Assembly: GCF_012273655.1 (NCBI RefSeq)
Contig: NZ_JAAWWP010000009.1
Location: 124,001 to 188,000, forward strand
Direction of reading: 5' to 3'
Source: Streptomyces physcomitrii
Lineage (GTDB): Bacteria > Actinomycetota > Actinomycetes > Streptomycetales > Streptomycetaceae
Length of the DNA stretch: 64,000 bases
The notes beneath the pieces were generated by a model. It had not been told where the DNA came from, did not search any database, and worked only from the letters and a program-made list of their open reading frames with translations. Position numbers and translations under genes: made by a program. Below, piece after piece: positions 27,359 through 35,920 of this stretch (within the stretch, counting starts at the first letter, position 1; every line of letters starts with the position of its first letter).

Positions 27359-28714
27359 ATGCCCATGGGTCACACGGCCACAGCGCAGGCCGGTTCCGGC
27401 GGCCTGACAGCGACCGAGCACCGCCTGGCCAATGGCCTCAGGGTCGTGCTCTCCGAGGACCACCTGACTCCGGTCGCCGCGGTCTGCCTCTGGTACGACG
27501 TCGGCTCCCGCCACGAGGTCGAGGGCCGCACCGGCCTGGCTCACCTCTTCGAGCACCTGATGTTCCAGGGGTCGAGGCAGGTGCAGGGGAACGGGCACTT
27601 CGAACTGGTGCAGGGCGCGGGCGGTTCGCTCAACGGCACCACCAGCTTCGAGCGCACCAACTACTTCGAGACCATGCCGGCCCACCAGCTCGAACTGGCC
27701 CTGTGGCTGGAGGCCGACCGGATGGGCTCCCTGCTCGACGCGCTCGACCTGCAGTCCCTGGACAACCAGCGCGACGTGGTGAAGAACGAGCGCCGCCAGC
27801 GGTACGACAACGTCCCCTACGGCACCGCCTTCGAGAAGCTCACCGCGCTCTCCTACCCCGAGGGCCACCCCTACCACCACACGCCCATCGGCTCGATGGC
27901 CGACCTCGACGCGGCCACCCTGGAGGACGCCCAGTCCTTCTTCCGCACCTACTACGCGCCCAACAACGCGGTCCTGTCGGTCGTCGGCGACATCGACCCC
28001 GAGCAGACCCTCGCATGGATCGAGAAGTACTTCGGGTCCATCCCGGGACACGACGGCAAGCCCGCCCCGCGCGACGGCTCGCTGCCCGAGATCCTCGGCG
28101 AGCAGCTGCGCGAGGTCGTCGAGGAGGAGGTCCCGGCCCGCGCGCTGATGGCCGCCTACCGGCTCCCCGAGGACGGCACCCGCGCGGGCGACGCCGCCGA
28201 CCTCGCCCTGACCGTCCTCGGCGGCGGCGAGTCCTCCCGGATCTACAACCGCCTGGTGCGCCGCGACCGTTCGGCGGTCGCCGCCGGATTCGGGCTGCTC
28301 CGGCTGGCGGGCGCGCCCTCGCTCGGCTGGCTGGACGTGAAGACTTCCGCCGAGGTCGAGGTGCCCGAGATCGAGGCCGCGGTCGACGAGGAGCTGGCTC
28401 GGTTCGCGGCCGAGGGCCCCACGCCCGAGGAGATGGAGCGCGCCCAGGCCCAGTTGGAGCGCGAGTGGCTGGACCGGCTCGGCACCGTAGCGGGCCGCGC
28501 CGACGAACTCTGCCGCTACGCCGTCCTGTTCGGCGACCCACAGCTCGCGCTGACCGCGGTGCAGCGCGTCCTGGACATCTCGGCCGAGGAGGTGCGCGAG
28601 GTCGCCGCGGCGCGGCTGCGCCCCGACAACCGGGCGGTGCTCGTCTACGAGCCGCTGACCGCCGAGGGCGACGAGGCCGAGGCCGCAGGCAACGACGAGG
28701 AGACGGCGAAGTGA
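27359..28714 (+). CDS. M16 family zinc metallopeptidase, catalytic subunit
   Basis: 451 aa. The inverted zinc motif HxxEH is 'HLFEH' (His62, Glu65, His66), with the third ligand Glu about 78 residues later in 'VVKNERRQRYDN'. It has the N-terminal strand pattern 'LANGLRVVLSEDH' and the C-terminal half-domain typical of pitrilysin-like or mitochondrial-processing-peptidase-like enzymes. The ATG at 27359 has GAAGGG before it; ATG 27365 is the alternative. Its stop overlaps the start of a second M16 gene (GTGA), indicating a coupled heterodimer. No signal peptide is seen, so it is probably cytoplasmic. Confidence 0.9.
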   Translation: MPMGHTATAQAGSGGLTATEHRLANGLRVVLSEDHLTPVAAVCLWYDVGSRHEVEGRTGLAHLFEHLMFQGSRQVQGNGHFELVQGAGGSLNGTTSFERTNYFETMPAHQLELALWLEADRMGSLLDALDLQSLDNQRDVVKNERRQRYDNVPYGTAFEKLTALSYPEGHPYHHTPIGSMADLDAATLEDAQSFFRTYYAPNNAVLSVVGDIDPEQTLAWIEKYFGSIPGHDGKPAPRDGSLPEILGEQLREVVEEEVPARALMAAYRLPEDGTRAGDAADLALTVLGGGESSRIYNRLVRRDRSAVAAGFGLLRLAGAPSLGWLDVKTSAEVEVPEIEAAVDEELARFAAEGPTPEEMERAQAQLEREWLDRLGTVAGRADELCRYAVLFGDPQLALTAVQRVLDISAEEVREVAAARLRPDNRAVLVYEPLTAEGDEAEAAGNDEETAK

Positions 28715-30093
28715 GCGCGACCATGCAGTTCCACCCGCAGCCCCAGGCCGGCGAGGCCAAGCCCTGGGCCTTCCCCGCACCGGAGCGCGGCGCCCTCGCC
28801 AACGGCCTGACCGTGCTGCGCTGCCACCGCCCCGGCCAGCAGGTCGTCGCCGTGGAGGTGCTCCTGGACAGCCCCCTGGAGGCCGAGCCCGCGGGCCTGG
28901 ACGGCGTGGCCACCATCATGGCCCGCGCCTTCTCGGAGGGCACCGACAAGCACTCCGCCGAGGAGTTCGCCGCCGAACTCGAGCGCTGCGGCGCCACCTT
29001 GGACGCGCACGCCGACCACCCCGGTGTGCGCCTGTCCCTGGAGGTGCCCGCCTCCCGGCTCGCCAAGGCCCTCGGTCTGCTCGCGGACGCCCTGCGCGCG
29101 CCCGCCTTCGCGGACAGCGAGGTCGAGCGGCTGGTCCGCAACCGCCTCGACGAGATCCCGCACGAGGCGGCCAACCCCGCCCGCCGCGCCGCCAAGGAGC
29201 TGTCCCGGCAGCTCTTCCCCGAGGGCTCCCGGATGTCCCGGCCGCGCCAGGGCACCGAGGAGACGGTCGCCGCGATCGACTCCGCCGCCGTACGCGCCTT
29301 CTACGAGAAGCACGTCCGCCCCGCCACCGGCACCGCGGTCGTGGTCGGCGACCTGACCGGCATCGACCTGGACGCCCTGCTCGGCGACACCCTCGGCGCC
29401 TGGACCGGCGGCACCGCCGAGCCCAGCACCCCGCCGCGGGTCACCGCCGACGACACCGGCCGGGTGGTCATCGTGGACCGCCCCGGCGCCGTCCAGACCC
29501 AGCTGCTCATCGGCCGGATCGGCCCCGACCGGCACGAGAGCGTCTGGCCCGCCCAGGTGCTCGGCACCTACTGCCTGGGCGGCACCCTCACCTCCCGCCT
29601 CGACCGGGTGCTGCGCGAGGAGAAGGGATACACCTACGGCGTACGGGCCTTCACCCAGGTCCTGCGGTCCGCCGAGGACGGTTCGGGCGCCGCGATGCTC
29701 GCCATCTCCGGCTCGGTGGACACCTCCTCCACCGGCCCCGCCCTCGACGACCTGTGGAAGGTGCTGCGCACCCTCGCCGCCGAGGGCCTGACCGACGCCG
29801 AACGCGATGTGGCGGTACAGAACCTGGTGGGCGTGGCCCCGCTGAAGTACGAGACGGCGGGCGCCGTCGCCTCGACGCTCGCGGACCAGGTGGAGCAGCA
29901 ACTCCCGGACGACTACCAGGGCAGGCTCTACCAGCAGCTCGCCGGGACCGGCACCGTCGAGTCGACCGCCGCTGTGGTGAACGCCTTCCCGGTGGACCGC
30001 CTCGTCACGGTGCTCGTCGGCGACGCCGCCCAGATCGAGGAGCCGGTGCGCGCCCTCGGCATCGGTGAAGTGACCGTGGTCACCGGCCAGTAG
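28711..30093 (+). CDS. M16 family peptidase, non-catalytic partner subunit
   Basis: 460 aa with the M16 fold. At the site of HxxEH it reads 'ATIMARAFSEGTD', so the zinc ligands are absent. It keeps the R/Y-type substrate-binding region 'YTYGVRAF' after 'SRLDRVLREEKG'. Bacterial M16B enzymes often pair one subunit with zinc and one with this motif, and the GTGA overlap with the preceding gene fits that exactly. A 16-bp-stem terminator follows about 30 bp after the stop. Confidence 0.88.
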   Translation: MSATMQFHPQPQAGEAKPWAFPAPERGALANGLTVLRCHRPGQQVVAVEVLLDSPLEAEPAGLDGVATIMARAFSEGTDKHSAEEFAAELERCGATLDAHADHPGVRLSLEVPASRLAKALGLLADALRAPAFADSEVERLVRNRLDEIPHEAANPARRAAKELSRQLFPEGSRMSRPRQGTEETVAAIDSAAVRAFYEKHVRPATGTAVVVGDLTGIDLDALLGDTLGAWTGGTAEPSTPPRVTADDTGRVVIVDRPGAVQTQLLIGRIGPDRHESVWPAQVLGTYCLGGTLTSRLDRVLREEKGYTYGVRAFTQVLRSAEDGSGAAMLAISGSVDTSSTGPALDDLWKVLRTLAAEGLTDAERDVAVQNLVGVAPLKYETAGAVASTLADQVEQQLPDDYQGRLYQQLAGTGTVESTAAVVNAFPVDRLVTVLVGDAAQIEEPVRALGIGEVTVVTGQ

Positions 30094-30121
30094 AGGCCCC
30101 GCGGCGGCGTCCGCGCCCCGC

Positions 30122-30159
30122 GACCGACCCCGGCGGCGACATGGCCGCCGGGGTCGGTC
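30122..30159 (+). terminator. Terminator of the M16 peptidase operon
   Basis: A perfect 16-bp stem (30122-30137 with 30144-30159) and a GACATG loop. Confidence 0.75.
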
Positions 30160-30224
30160 ATGTCCGTATTGGGGCCGGGTTTCCGATCTGCCGTGTGGTG
30201 TGCGTGACAAAAGCCCGTTTCGGT

Positions 30225-30253
30225 TTGGTCCGGGCGGTTGTCCCGCTTAGCGT
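30225..30253 (+). promoter_or_regulatory. Promoter of the riboswitch-M23 peptidase transcript
   Basis: TTGGTC (30225-30230), 17 nt, TAGCGT (30248-30253). The predicted start near 30260 leaves just enough room for the full riboswitch. Confidence 0.55.
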
Positions 30254-30264
30254 CTCTCCGGCTG

Positions 30265-30512
30265 TTCGTCATGTGCGCGCCGCACCCGCGGCACCGGGCA
30301 GCCATCGCCGAGTCCCCCCACGGCGCGAGCCAGGGGAGCCGGGGACCCACCTCCCGCCCGCCGTCCGCGGCGCCGGGAACGCAGTTCCTGGGGTGAATCG
30401 GGCGCCCTCGCAAGGGCGTTCCGTAGGAGACCTTCCTGCTCCGAACCCTCCCCCAGTGCCTCAAGGGCCTGGGAGGTACCCCCACCGCTAACCCGGTAGG
30501 CGATAGGGAAGG
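30265..30512 (+). promoter_or_regulatory. Cyclic di-AMP riboswitch (ydaO/yuaA type)
   Basis: Conserved ydaO blocks appear in order: 'GCCGAGTCC' near 30307, 'GCCGGGAACGCAG' near 30370, 'GGGGTGAATCGGGCGCC' (30391-30407), 'GTAGGAGACCTTCC', 'CCGAACCC' (30441-30448), and 'CCGCTAACCCGGTAGGCG' (30485-30502), followed by 'AGGGAAGGAAAGGAC'. This class is an OFF switch for c-di-AMP. In actinobacteria it commonly precedes cell-wall hydrolases such as rpfA and M23 peptidases, as here. The 3' part would form the alternative terminator or sequester translation just before the ATG at 30531. The core is interrupted by a palindromic repeat (30449-30484). Confidence 0.85.
30449..30484. repeat. Palindromic repeat inserted in the riboswitch core
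   Basis: About 36 bp, beginning TCCCCCAGTGCC and ending GGAGGTACCCCCA, separates CGAACCC from CGCTAACC. Those blocks are adjacent, within a few nt, in riboswitches of this class that I remember. CCCAG/CTGGG and GCC/GGC can pair to make a hairpin. Similar palindromic sequences are scattered between genes in many Streptomyces. Confidence 0.6.
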
Positions 30513-30530
30513 AAAGGACGAGCCACACGT

Positions 30531-31313
30531 ATGGCGATCACCCGTGCCCGCGGCAGACACCGCAGGCCGAGCCGCCTGACCCGTACCTCCGCCACCGCCG
30601 CGGGCGTCGCCGCCCTCACCACGGCGGGCGTCCTCGGCACCCTCGCGTCCCCCGCGGGCGCGGCCCAGCCGGAGCCCGAGGGCTCGGCGCTGGCCGGCGC
30701 GATAGCCGTCGACGAGGTCGGCACCTCGCTCGCCGAGAAGATCGCGGCCCAGGCCGACGCCCAGGAGAGCGCCGCCGACGCGGCCGCCGCCAAGAGGAAG
30801 GCGGAGGCCGAGGCGGAGCGCCGGGCCCAGGAGGCCAAGCGCAAGGCCCGTGCCGAGCGCGCCGCCGAGGAGCGCGCCGCCCGGGCCGCCGAACGCCGCC
30901 GCCTCAACGCCTATGTGGCGCCCGTCTCCGGCTCGTACGTCTCCACCGGCTACCGCACCGGCGGCGCGATCTGGTCCTCCGGCAGCCACACCGGCGTCGA
31001 CTTCCACGCCGCCTCCGGCACCCCGGTCCACGCCGTCGGCCGCGGCACCGTCGTCAGCACCGGTTCGGGCGGCGCCTACGGCAACGAGGTCGTGCTGAAG
31101 ATGCACGACGGCACGTACACCCAGTACGGGCACCTCTCCTCGATCGGGGTGAGCGCCGGCCAGTCGGTGACCCCCGGGCAGCAGCTCGGCCTGTCCGGCG
31201 CGACCGGCAACACCACCGGGCCGCACCTCCACTTCGAGGCGCGCACCGGACCCGACTACGGCTCCGACATGGACCCCGTCGCCTATCTCCGCTCGCACGG
31301 CGTCGACCTCTGA
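30531..31313 (+). CDS. Secreted M23 (LytM-type) peptidase
   Basis: 260 aa. A signal sequence ends at about residue 45 ('LASPAGAAQ'). An Ala/Glu/Lys/Arg-rich coiled coil (residues 62-125) leads to a LytM domain with zinc ligands in 'HTGVDFHAASGTPV' (HxxxD) and 'GPHLHFEART' (HxH). It should cleave peptidoglycan cross-bridges in the wall. Expression is governed by the c-di-AMP riboswitch immediately upstream, linking wall hydrolysis to osmotic state. A strong terminator follows. Confidence 0.92.
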   Translation: MAITRARGRHRRPSRLTRTSATAAGVAALTTAGVLGTLASPAGAAQPEPEGSALAGAIAVDEVGTSLAEKIAAQADAQESAADAAAAKRKAEAEAERRAQEAKRKARAERAAEERAARAAERRRLNAYVAPVSGSYVSTGYRTGGAIWSSGSHTGVDFHAASGTPVHAVGRGTVVSTGSGGAYGNEVVLKMHDGTYTQYGHLSSIGVSAGQSVTPGQQLGLSGATGNTTGPHLHFEARTGPDYGSDMDPVAYLRSHGVDL

Positions 31314-31354
31314 GCGGAACGCCGCACGGCCGGACAGGCCCTGGGCGGAAATGC

Positions 31355-31390
31355 CGTGAAAGCCCCGGCTCGTGAGCCGGGGCTTTCACG
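31355..31390 (+). terminator. Strong terminator after the M23 peptidase gene
   Basis: A perfect 16-bp stem (31355-31370 with 31375-31390), CGTG loop, then GTTGT. Confidence 0.85.
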
Positions 31391-31511
31391 GTTGTCCCAA
31401 AAATATCTCCGGATTCCCGTGCGCCATCGGAAATTCCGTCGTTCTGCAATAGAGTCACGACACGAGTGTTCCTGCAGAGCGTTACGCGCGGATCAATGCG
31501 GAGGTCCGGTC

Positions 31512-32198
31512 ATGCGCATTCCCGCGCACACGGTATGCACGGCAATCCGGGACGACATCGTCGCCGGGGTCCACGAGCGGGGCGGGCGGCTGACCGAGGA
31601 AGTCCTCGCCCGGCGCTACGGCGTCTCGCGGGTCCCGGTGCGCGAGGCCCTGCGCACCCTGGAGGCCGAGGGCTTCGTCATCACCCGGCGGCACGCGGGC
31701 GCCTGCGTGGCCGAGCCCACCGAGCAGGAGGCGGCCGACGTCCTCGACATCCGGACGGTGCTCGAACCGCTGGCCGCCGCCCGGGCCGCGCAGCGCCGTA
31801 CGGAGGCCCATCTCAAGGTGCTCCGGGGCCTGGTCAGGCTGGGGCAGGAGCGGGCCGGACGCGGACACAGCGAGGATCTGCGCTCGCTCGGCGGCTGGTT
31901 CCACGAGACCCTCGTCCAGGCCTCGGGCAGCCCCGGCCTGATCACCCTGCTGACCCAGCTGCGGCACAAGATCGCCTGGATGTACACGGTCGAGGGGCCC
32001 GCGCGGCCCGCGGACTCCTGGGCGGAGCACGGGGCGATAGTCGACGCCGTCGCCCGCGGGGACGCGGAGCGGGCGCGCGGGCTCACGGCCCTGCACCACG
32101 AGCGGGCGGCCGCCGGCCACCGGGTGCGGTTCGCCAGGAAGAGCCCGCCGGTGAGGAGTTCGCAACATGCCGTAAACACGGCGAGCGGCCGCGATTAA
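31512..32198 (+). CDS. GntR family regulator with FCD domain
   Basis: A 228-aa regulator. The N-terminal winged helix contains 'LTEEVLARRYGVSRVPVREA' and 'LEAEGFVITRRHAGACVAEP'. The FCD effector domain has 'DIRTVLEPLAAARAA', 'WFHETLVQASGS' and 'EHGAIVDAVARGD', which supply the usual Asp/His metal or carboxylate pocket. Start supported by GGAGG 7 nt upstream. It stands alone between two terminators. No obvious target gene is adjacent, so the ligand and regulon are unknown. Confidence 0.87.
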   Translation: MRIPAHTVCTAIRDDIVAGVHERGGRLTEEVLARRYGVSRVPVREALRTLEAEGFVITRRHAGACVAEPTEQEAADVLDIRTVLEPLAAARAAQRRTEAHLKVLRGLVRLGQERAGRGHSEDLRSLGGWFHETLVQASGSPGLITLLTQLRHKIAWMYTVEGPARPADSWAEHGAIVDAVARGDAERARGLTALHHERAAAGHRVRFARKSPPVRSSQHAVNTASGRD

Positions 32199-32284
32199 CA
32201 CGGCTGCCGTATACAAAGAGCAGAGCATTTCGCAGGCGTCTCTTTCTGCTGCCCGCATTCCTTTTCGGCGGCCGGGAAGAGGAA

Positions 32285-32320
32285 AGCGCCGCACCGAAAG
32301 AATTCGGTCGATGCGGCGCT
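32285..32320. terminator. Hairpin between convergent gntR and ptsH
   Basis: Outer stem 32285-32293 with 32312-32320 (9 bp), inner stem CCGAA/TTCGG (32294-32298 with 32303-32307) and a 4-nt bulge. The 301-bp gap 32199-32499 is less GC-rich than its surroundings and shows no coding potential. Confidence 0.6.
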
Positions 32321-32499
32321 CCGTGTGTCTGTCCGCCGCCGGCACGGAATTCTCCCGTGCGCCGTTTTCCGATGCCGGACTTTCCCGCGCCGGGGTCCTT
32401 CCGCGCCGCTCACCCGCCGCCCTCGGACCGCCTCGGACCTCGAACCGGCCTCGGGCCGGACCGCGGACCGTCCCGCGTCCCGGCCCGTCCCGGCAGGTC

Positions 32500-32781
32500 T
32501 CAGACCGTCTCCGGCAGTTCCCCGAGCCCCTCGGTGACCAGCTTCGCCAGGCGGTCCAGGGCCTGCTCGGCGCCCTCCACGTCCGAGCTGAGCACGATCT
32601 CGTCGCCGCCCAGCGCCCCGAGCCCGAGGACCGCCAGCATGGAGGCGGCGTTCACCGGGGCGCCCTCGCCCTTGGCCACCGTCACCGGTACCCCCGAGGC
32701 CGCCGCGGCACGGACGAAGATGGAGGCGGGCCGGGCGTGGAGGCCCTCCGGCCAGCCGACCTTGACGCGACGCTCAGCCAT
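32500..32781 (-). CDS. ptsH: HPr phosphocarrier protein of the PTS
   Basis: 93 aa. The phospho-acceptor His15 is in 'EGLHARPASIFV'. The regulatory Ser region is 'VNAASMLAVLGLGALGGDEI' with Ser47. HPr carries phosphate from enzyme I to sugar-specific IIA proteins. Streptomyces has one general HPr, at this chromosomal position in S. coelicolor. Enzyme I is not in the window. The upstream extension of the open frame (Arg/Gly-rich) is rejected because the domain starts at ATG 32781. Confidence 0.95.
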   Translation of the reverse strand: MAERRVKVGWPEGLHARPASIFVRAAAASGVPVTVAKGEGAPVNAASMLAVLGLGALGGDEIVLSSDVEGAEQALDRLAKLVTEGLGELPETV

Positions 32782-32942
32782 CTGATGCAGCCCTTCTGTT
32801 CGGGTGTCCCACCGTCTCGGCGTCCAGTGTCGCGCACGCCCGCTCCGCCCCGCGGAACCCCCGCCCCGCCGAGGGCCGCGCCCACCCCCGGGTCCGCCTC
32901 CCGGACGGGCCCGCACCGGGCCGGGGCCCGTACGCTGGCCCC

Positions 32943-35858
32943 ATGCAGACGCCGTCGGACCGGCACGACTACCCCGCCCACTGGGAGGCGGACGTCGTGC
33001 TGCGCGACGGGGGGACCGCGCGCATCAGGCCCATCACCACCGAGGACGCCGACCGCCTGACCAGCTTCTACGAGCAGGTCTCGGACGAGTCGAAGTACTA
33101 CCGCTTCTTCGCGCCCTACCCGCGCCTGTCGGCTCGCGATGTGCACCGCTTCACCCACCACGACTACGTGGACCGGGTGGGCCTCGCGGCCACCGTGGGC
33201 GGCGAGTTCATCGCCACCGTGCGCTACGACCGCATCGACGTGAACGGCCGGGCCGCCTCCGCCCCCGCCGACGGCGCCGAGGTCGCCTTCCTCGTCCAGG
33301 ACGCGCACCAGGGCCGCGGGGTCGCCTCCGCCCTCCTCGAACACATCGCGGCGGTGGCGCGTGAGCGCGGGATCCGCCGCTTCGTCGCCGAGGTGCTGCC
33401 CGCCAACAGCAAGATGATCAAGGTCTTCACCGACGCGGGCTACCAGCAGGAGCGCAGCTTCGAGGACGGCGTCGTCCGCCTCTCCTTCGACCTGGAGCCC
33501 ACCGAGGCCTCGGTCGCCGTGCAGTGGGCCCGCGAGCAGCGCGCCGAGGCCCGCTCCGTGCAGCGCCTGCTCAACCCCGGTTCGGTCGCGGTCATCGGCA
33601 CCGGCCGGGCCCCCGGCGGAGTGGGCCGCACCGTCCTGGGCAATCTCCTGGCCGCCGGGTACCAGGGCCGCGTACACGCCGTGAACCGGGCCTTCGCGCC
33701 GGAGCAGACCGAGCTGGACGGCGTCCCCGCGCACCGGACCCTGGCCGAGATCACCGAGCCGGTGGACCTCGCGGTGCTCGCGGTGCCCGCACCGCAGGTC
33801 CCCGAGGCGGTCGCCGAGTGCGGCGAACACGGCGTCCAGGGGCTGGTGGTGCTCTCCGCCGGATACGCCGAGAGCGGCCCCGCCGGACGCGAGCTCCAGC
33901 GCGAACTGGTGCGCCAGGCACGCTCGTACGGGATGCGGCTGATCGGCCCGAACGCCTTCGGGGTGGTCAACACGGCGCCCGGCACCCTGCTCAACGCCTC
34001 GCTCGCCCCCGAGCTGCCGCGGCCCGGACGCATCGGCCTGTTCGTGCAGTCCGGCGCCATCGGCATCGCCCTGCTCTCCAGCCTGCACCGGCGCGGCGGC
34101 GGTGTGACCGGGGTGACCGGCGTCTCCACCTTCGTCTCCGCGGGCAACAGGGCGGATGTCTCGGGCAACGACCTCGTGCAGTTCTGGTACGACGACCCGG
34201 ACACCGATGTCGCCCTGATGTACCTCGAAACCCTCGGCAATCCGCGGAAGTTCACCCGCCTCGCCCGCCGCACCGCCGCCGCCAAGCCGCTCGTGGTGGT
34301 GCAGGGCGCCCGGCACAGCGGGGTCTCCCCGCTCGGCCACGCGGTCCGCGCCAGCCGCCTGCCGTACGCCACCGTCTCGGCCCTGCTGCGGCAGGCCGGG
34401 GTGATCCGCGTGGACACCATCACCGAACTCGTCGACGCCGGGCTGCTGCTCGCCGGGCAGCCGCTGCCGGGCGGGCCCCGGGTGGCCATCCTCGGCAACT
34501 CCGAATCCCTCGGCCTGCTCACCTACGACGCCTGCCTCTCCGAGGGGCTGCGCCCGCTGCGCCCCCTGGACCTCACCACCGAGGCCTCGCCCGAGGCCTT
34601 CCGCGACGCGCTGCGCGGGGCCCTCGCCGACGAGCGGTGCGACGCGGTCGTGGTCACCGCCATCCCGAGCGTGCAGGAGGGCGGCGCGGGCGACGAGGCG
34701 CTGGCCGAGGCCCTGCGCGCGGCGGCCGCCGAGTACCCGGCCAAGCCGGTGGCCGTCGTCCACCTCGAACTCGGCGGACTGGCCCGGGCCTTGTCCGCCG
34801 CGACCAGCACCGCCCCGCCCCGCTCCTCCTCCGCCACCCCGCGACCGCGGCCCGAGGCCCCGGGCCCCGCGGCCCCTGGGGCTGCGACCCCCGGCCCCGC
34901 TCCCACCGGCTCCTCCGTCACCGGGGCCCCGGACACCGGCATCGCGGACCCCGGCGGCCCGGACACCGAGCCCGGCCCGCCGCGCCGCATCCCCGCCTAT
35001 CCGGCCGCGGAGCGCGCCGTGCGGGCCCTCGCCGAGACCGTGCGCTACGCCCAGTGGCGCCGGGAGTGGGCCGCCGACCCCGGCCGGGTGCCCGAGTACG
35101 AGGACATCGAGGAGCAGGCCGCCGCCGCGCTCATCGAGGAGCAGCTGGCCGGCGCCGGGGACGACCCCCGCGGCCTCACCCTCGAACCGGTGGCCGCCGA
35201 GGCGCTGCTCGCCGCCTACGGCATCGCCGTGCGCCCCTCGCCCCCGGCGCCCAGTGCGGACGCCGCCGCCGAGGCCGCCCGCGCGCTCGGCTACCCGGTC
35301 GCCCTCAAGACCACCGCCCCGCATCTGCGGCACCGCGCCGACCTCGGCGGCGTCCGCCTCGACCTCGCCGACGAGGACCGGCTGCGCCGCGCCTACGCCG
35401 AGCTCACCGAGAGCCTCGGCAGCCCCGCCGAGCTGCGCCCGGTGGTGCAGGCGATGATGCCGCGCGGCGTGGACACCGTGGTGCGCGCCGTGGTCGACCC
35501 GGCCGCCGGGGCCGTGCTCACCTTCGGTCTCGCGGGCGCCGCCTCCGAACTCCTCGGCGACACCGCGCACCGCCTCATCCCGGTGACCGACCGGGAGGCC
35601 CAGTCCGCCATCCGCTCGATCCGCACCGCCCCGCTGCTCTTCGGCTGGCGCGGTTCGGCACCGGTGGACACCGCGGCCCTCGAAGAGCTGCTGCTGCGCC
35701 TGTCCCGGCTCGTCGACGACCACCCGGAGGTCGTCGCGGTCACCCTGGAACCGGTCGTGGTCGCCCCGCACGGGCTCTCCGTCCTCGGGGCGAGCCTGCG
35801 TCTGGCCAGGCCGCCCGCGCGCGGCGAGTTGGGCCCGCGCACCCTCCCCTCCTACTGA
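32943..35858 (+). CDS. Pat-type protein lysine acetyltransferase: GNAT plus acyl-CoA synthetase-like domain
   Basis: 971 aa. Residues 1-185 form the GNAT domain ('GAEVAFLVQDAHQGRGVASA' with the catalytic Glu and the acetyl-CoA loop). Residues 210-610 form a CoA-binding and succinyl-CoA-ligase-like region ('GSVAVIGTGRAPGGVGRTV', 'RLIGPNAFGVVN'). An Ala/Pro/Thr-rich linker spans about 617-683. The ATP-grasp-like part is C-terminal ('AAYGIAVRPS', 'GYPVALKTTAPH'). GNAT-first order matches the PatA type described in S. lividans, opposite to enterobacterial Pat. The usual substrates are acyl-CoA synthetases, which it would acetylate and silence. TACGCT 6 nt before the ATG suggests a leaderless mRNA. 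Confidence 0.9.
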   Translation: MQTPSDRHDYPAHWEADVVLRDGGTARIRPITTEDADRLTSFYEQVSDESKYYRFFAPYPRLSARDVHRFTHHDYVDRVGLAATVGGEFIATVRYDRIDVNGRAASAPADGAEVAFLVQDAHQGRGVASALLEHIAAVARERGIRRFVAEVLPANSKMIKVFTDAGYQQERSFEDGVVRLSFDLEPTEASVAVQWAREQRAEARSVQRLLNPGSVAVIGTGRAPGGVGRTVLGNLLAAGYQGRVHAVNRAFAPEQTELDGVPAHRTLAEITEPVDLAVLAVPAPQVPEAVAECGEHGVQGLVVLSAGYAESGPAGRELQRELVRQARSYGMRLIGPNAFGVVNTAPGTLLNASLAPELPRPGRIGLFVQSGAIGIALLSSLHRRGGGVTGVTGVSTFVSAGNRADVSGNDLVQFWYDDPDTDVALMYLETLGNPRKFTRLARRTAAAKPLVVVQGARHSGVSPLGHAVRASRLPYATVSALLRQAGVIRVDTITELVDAGLLLAGQPLPGGPRVAILGNSESLGLLTYDACLSEGLRPLRPLDLTTEASPEAFRDALRGALADERCDAVVVTAIPSVQEGGAGDEALAEALRAAAAEYPAKPVAVVHLELGGLARALSAATSTAPPRSSSATPRPRPEAPGPAAPGAATPGPAPTGSSVTGAPDTGIADPGGPDTEPGPPRRIPAYPAAERAVRALAETVRYAQWRREWAADPGRVPEYEDIEEQAAAALIEEQLAGAGDDPRGLTLEPVAAEALLAAYGIAVRPSPPAPSADAAAEAARALGYPVALKTTAPHLRHRADLGGVRLDLADEDRLRRAYAELTESLGSPAELRPVVQAMMPRGVDTVVRAVVDPAAGAVLTFGLAGAASELLGDTAHRLIPVTDREAQSAIRSIRTAPLLFGWRGSAPVDTAALEELLLRLSRLVDDHPEVVAVTLEPVVVAPHGLSVLGASLRLARPPARGELGPRTLPSY

Positions 35859-35920
35859 CGGGTGAAGGGACCGCCGCACGCACGCACCGCGGGGGCCGCC
35901 GGGGGCCGTAGGATGGCCGC

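Noticed and set aside
32682..35879. A 1065-codon open frame antisense to the Pat-type acetyltransferase gene
   Set aside because: The plus-strand protein has complete GNAT and CoA-binding motifs and normal codon bias. The antisense translation shows no domain.
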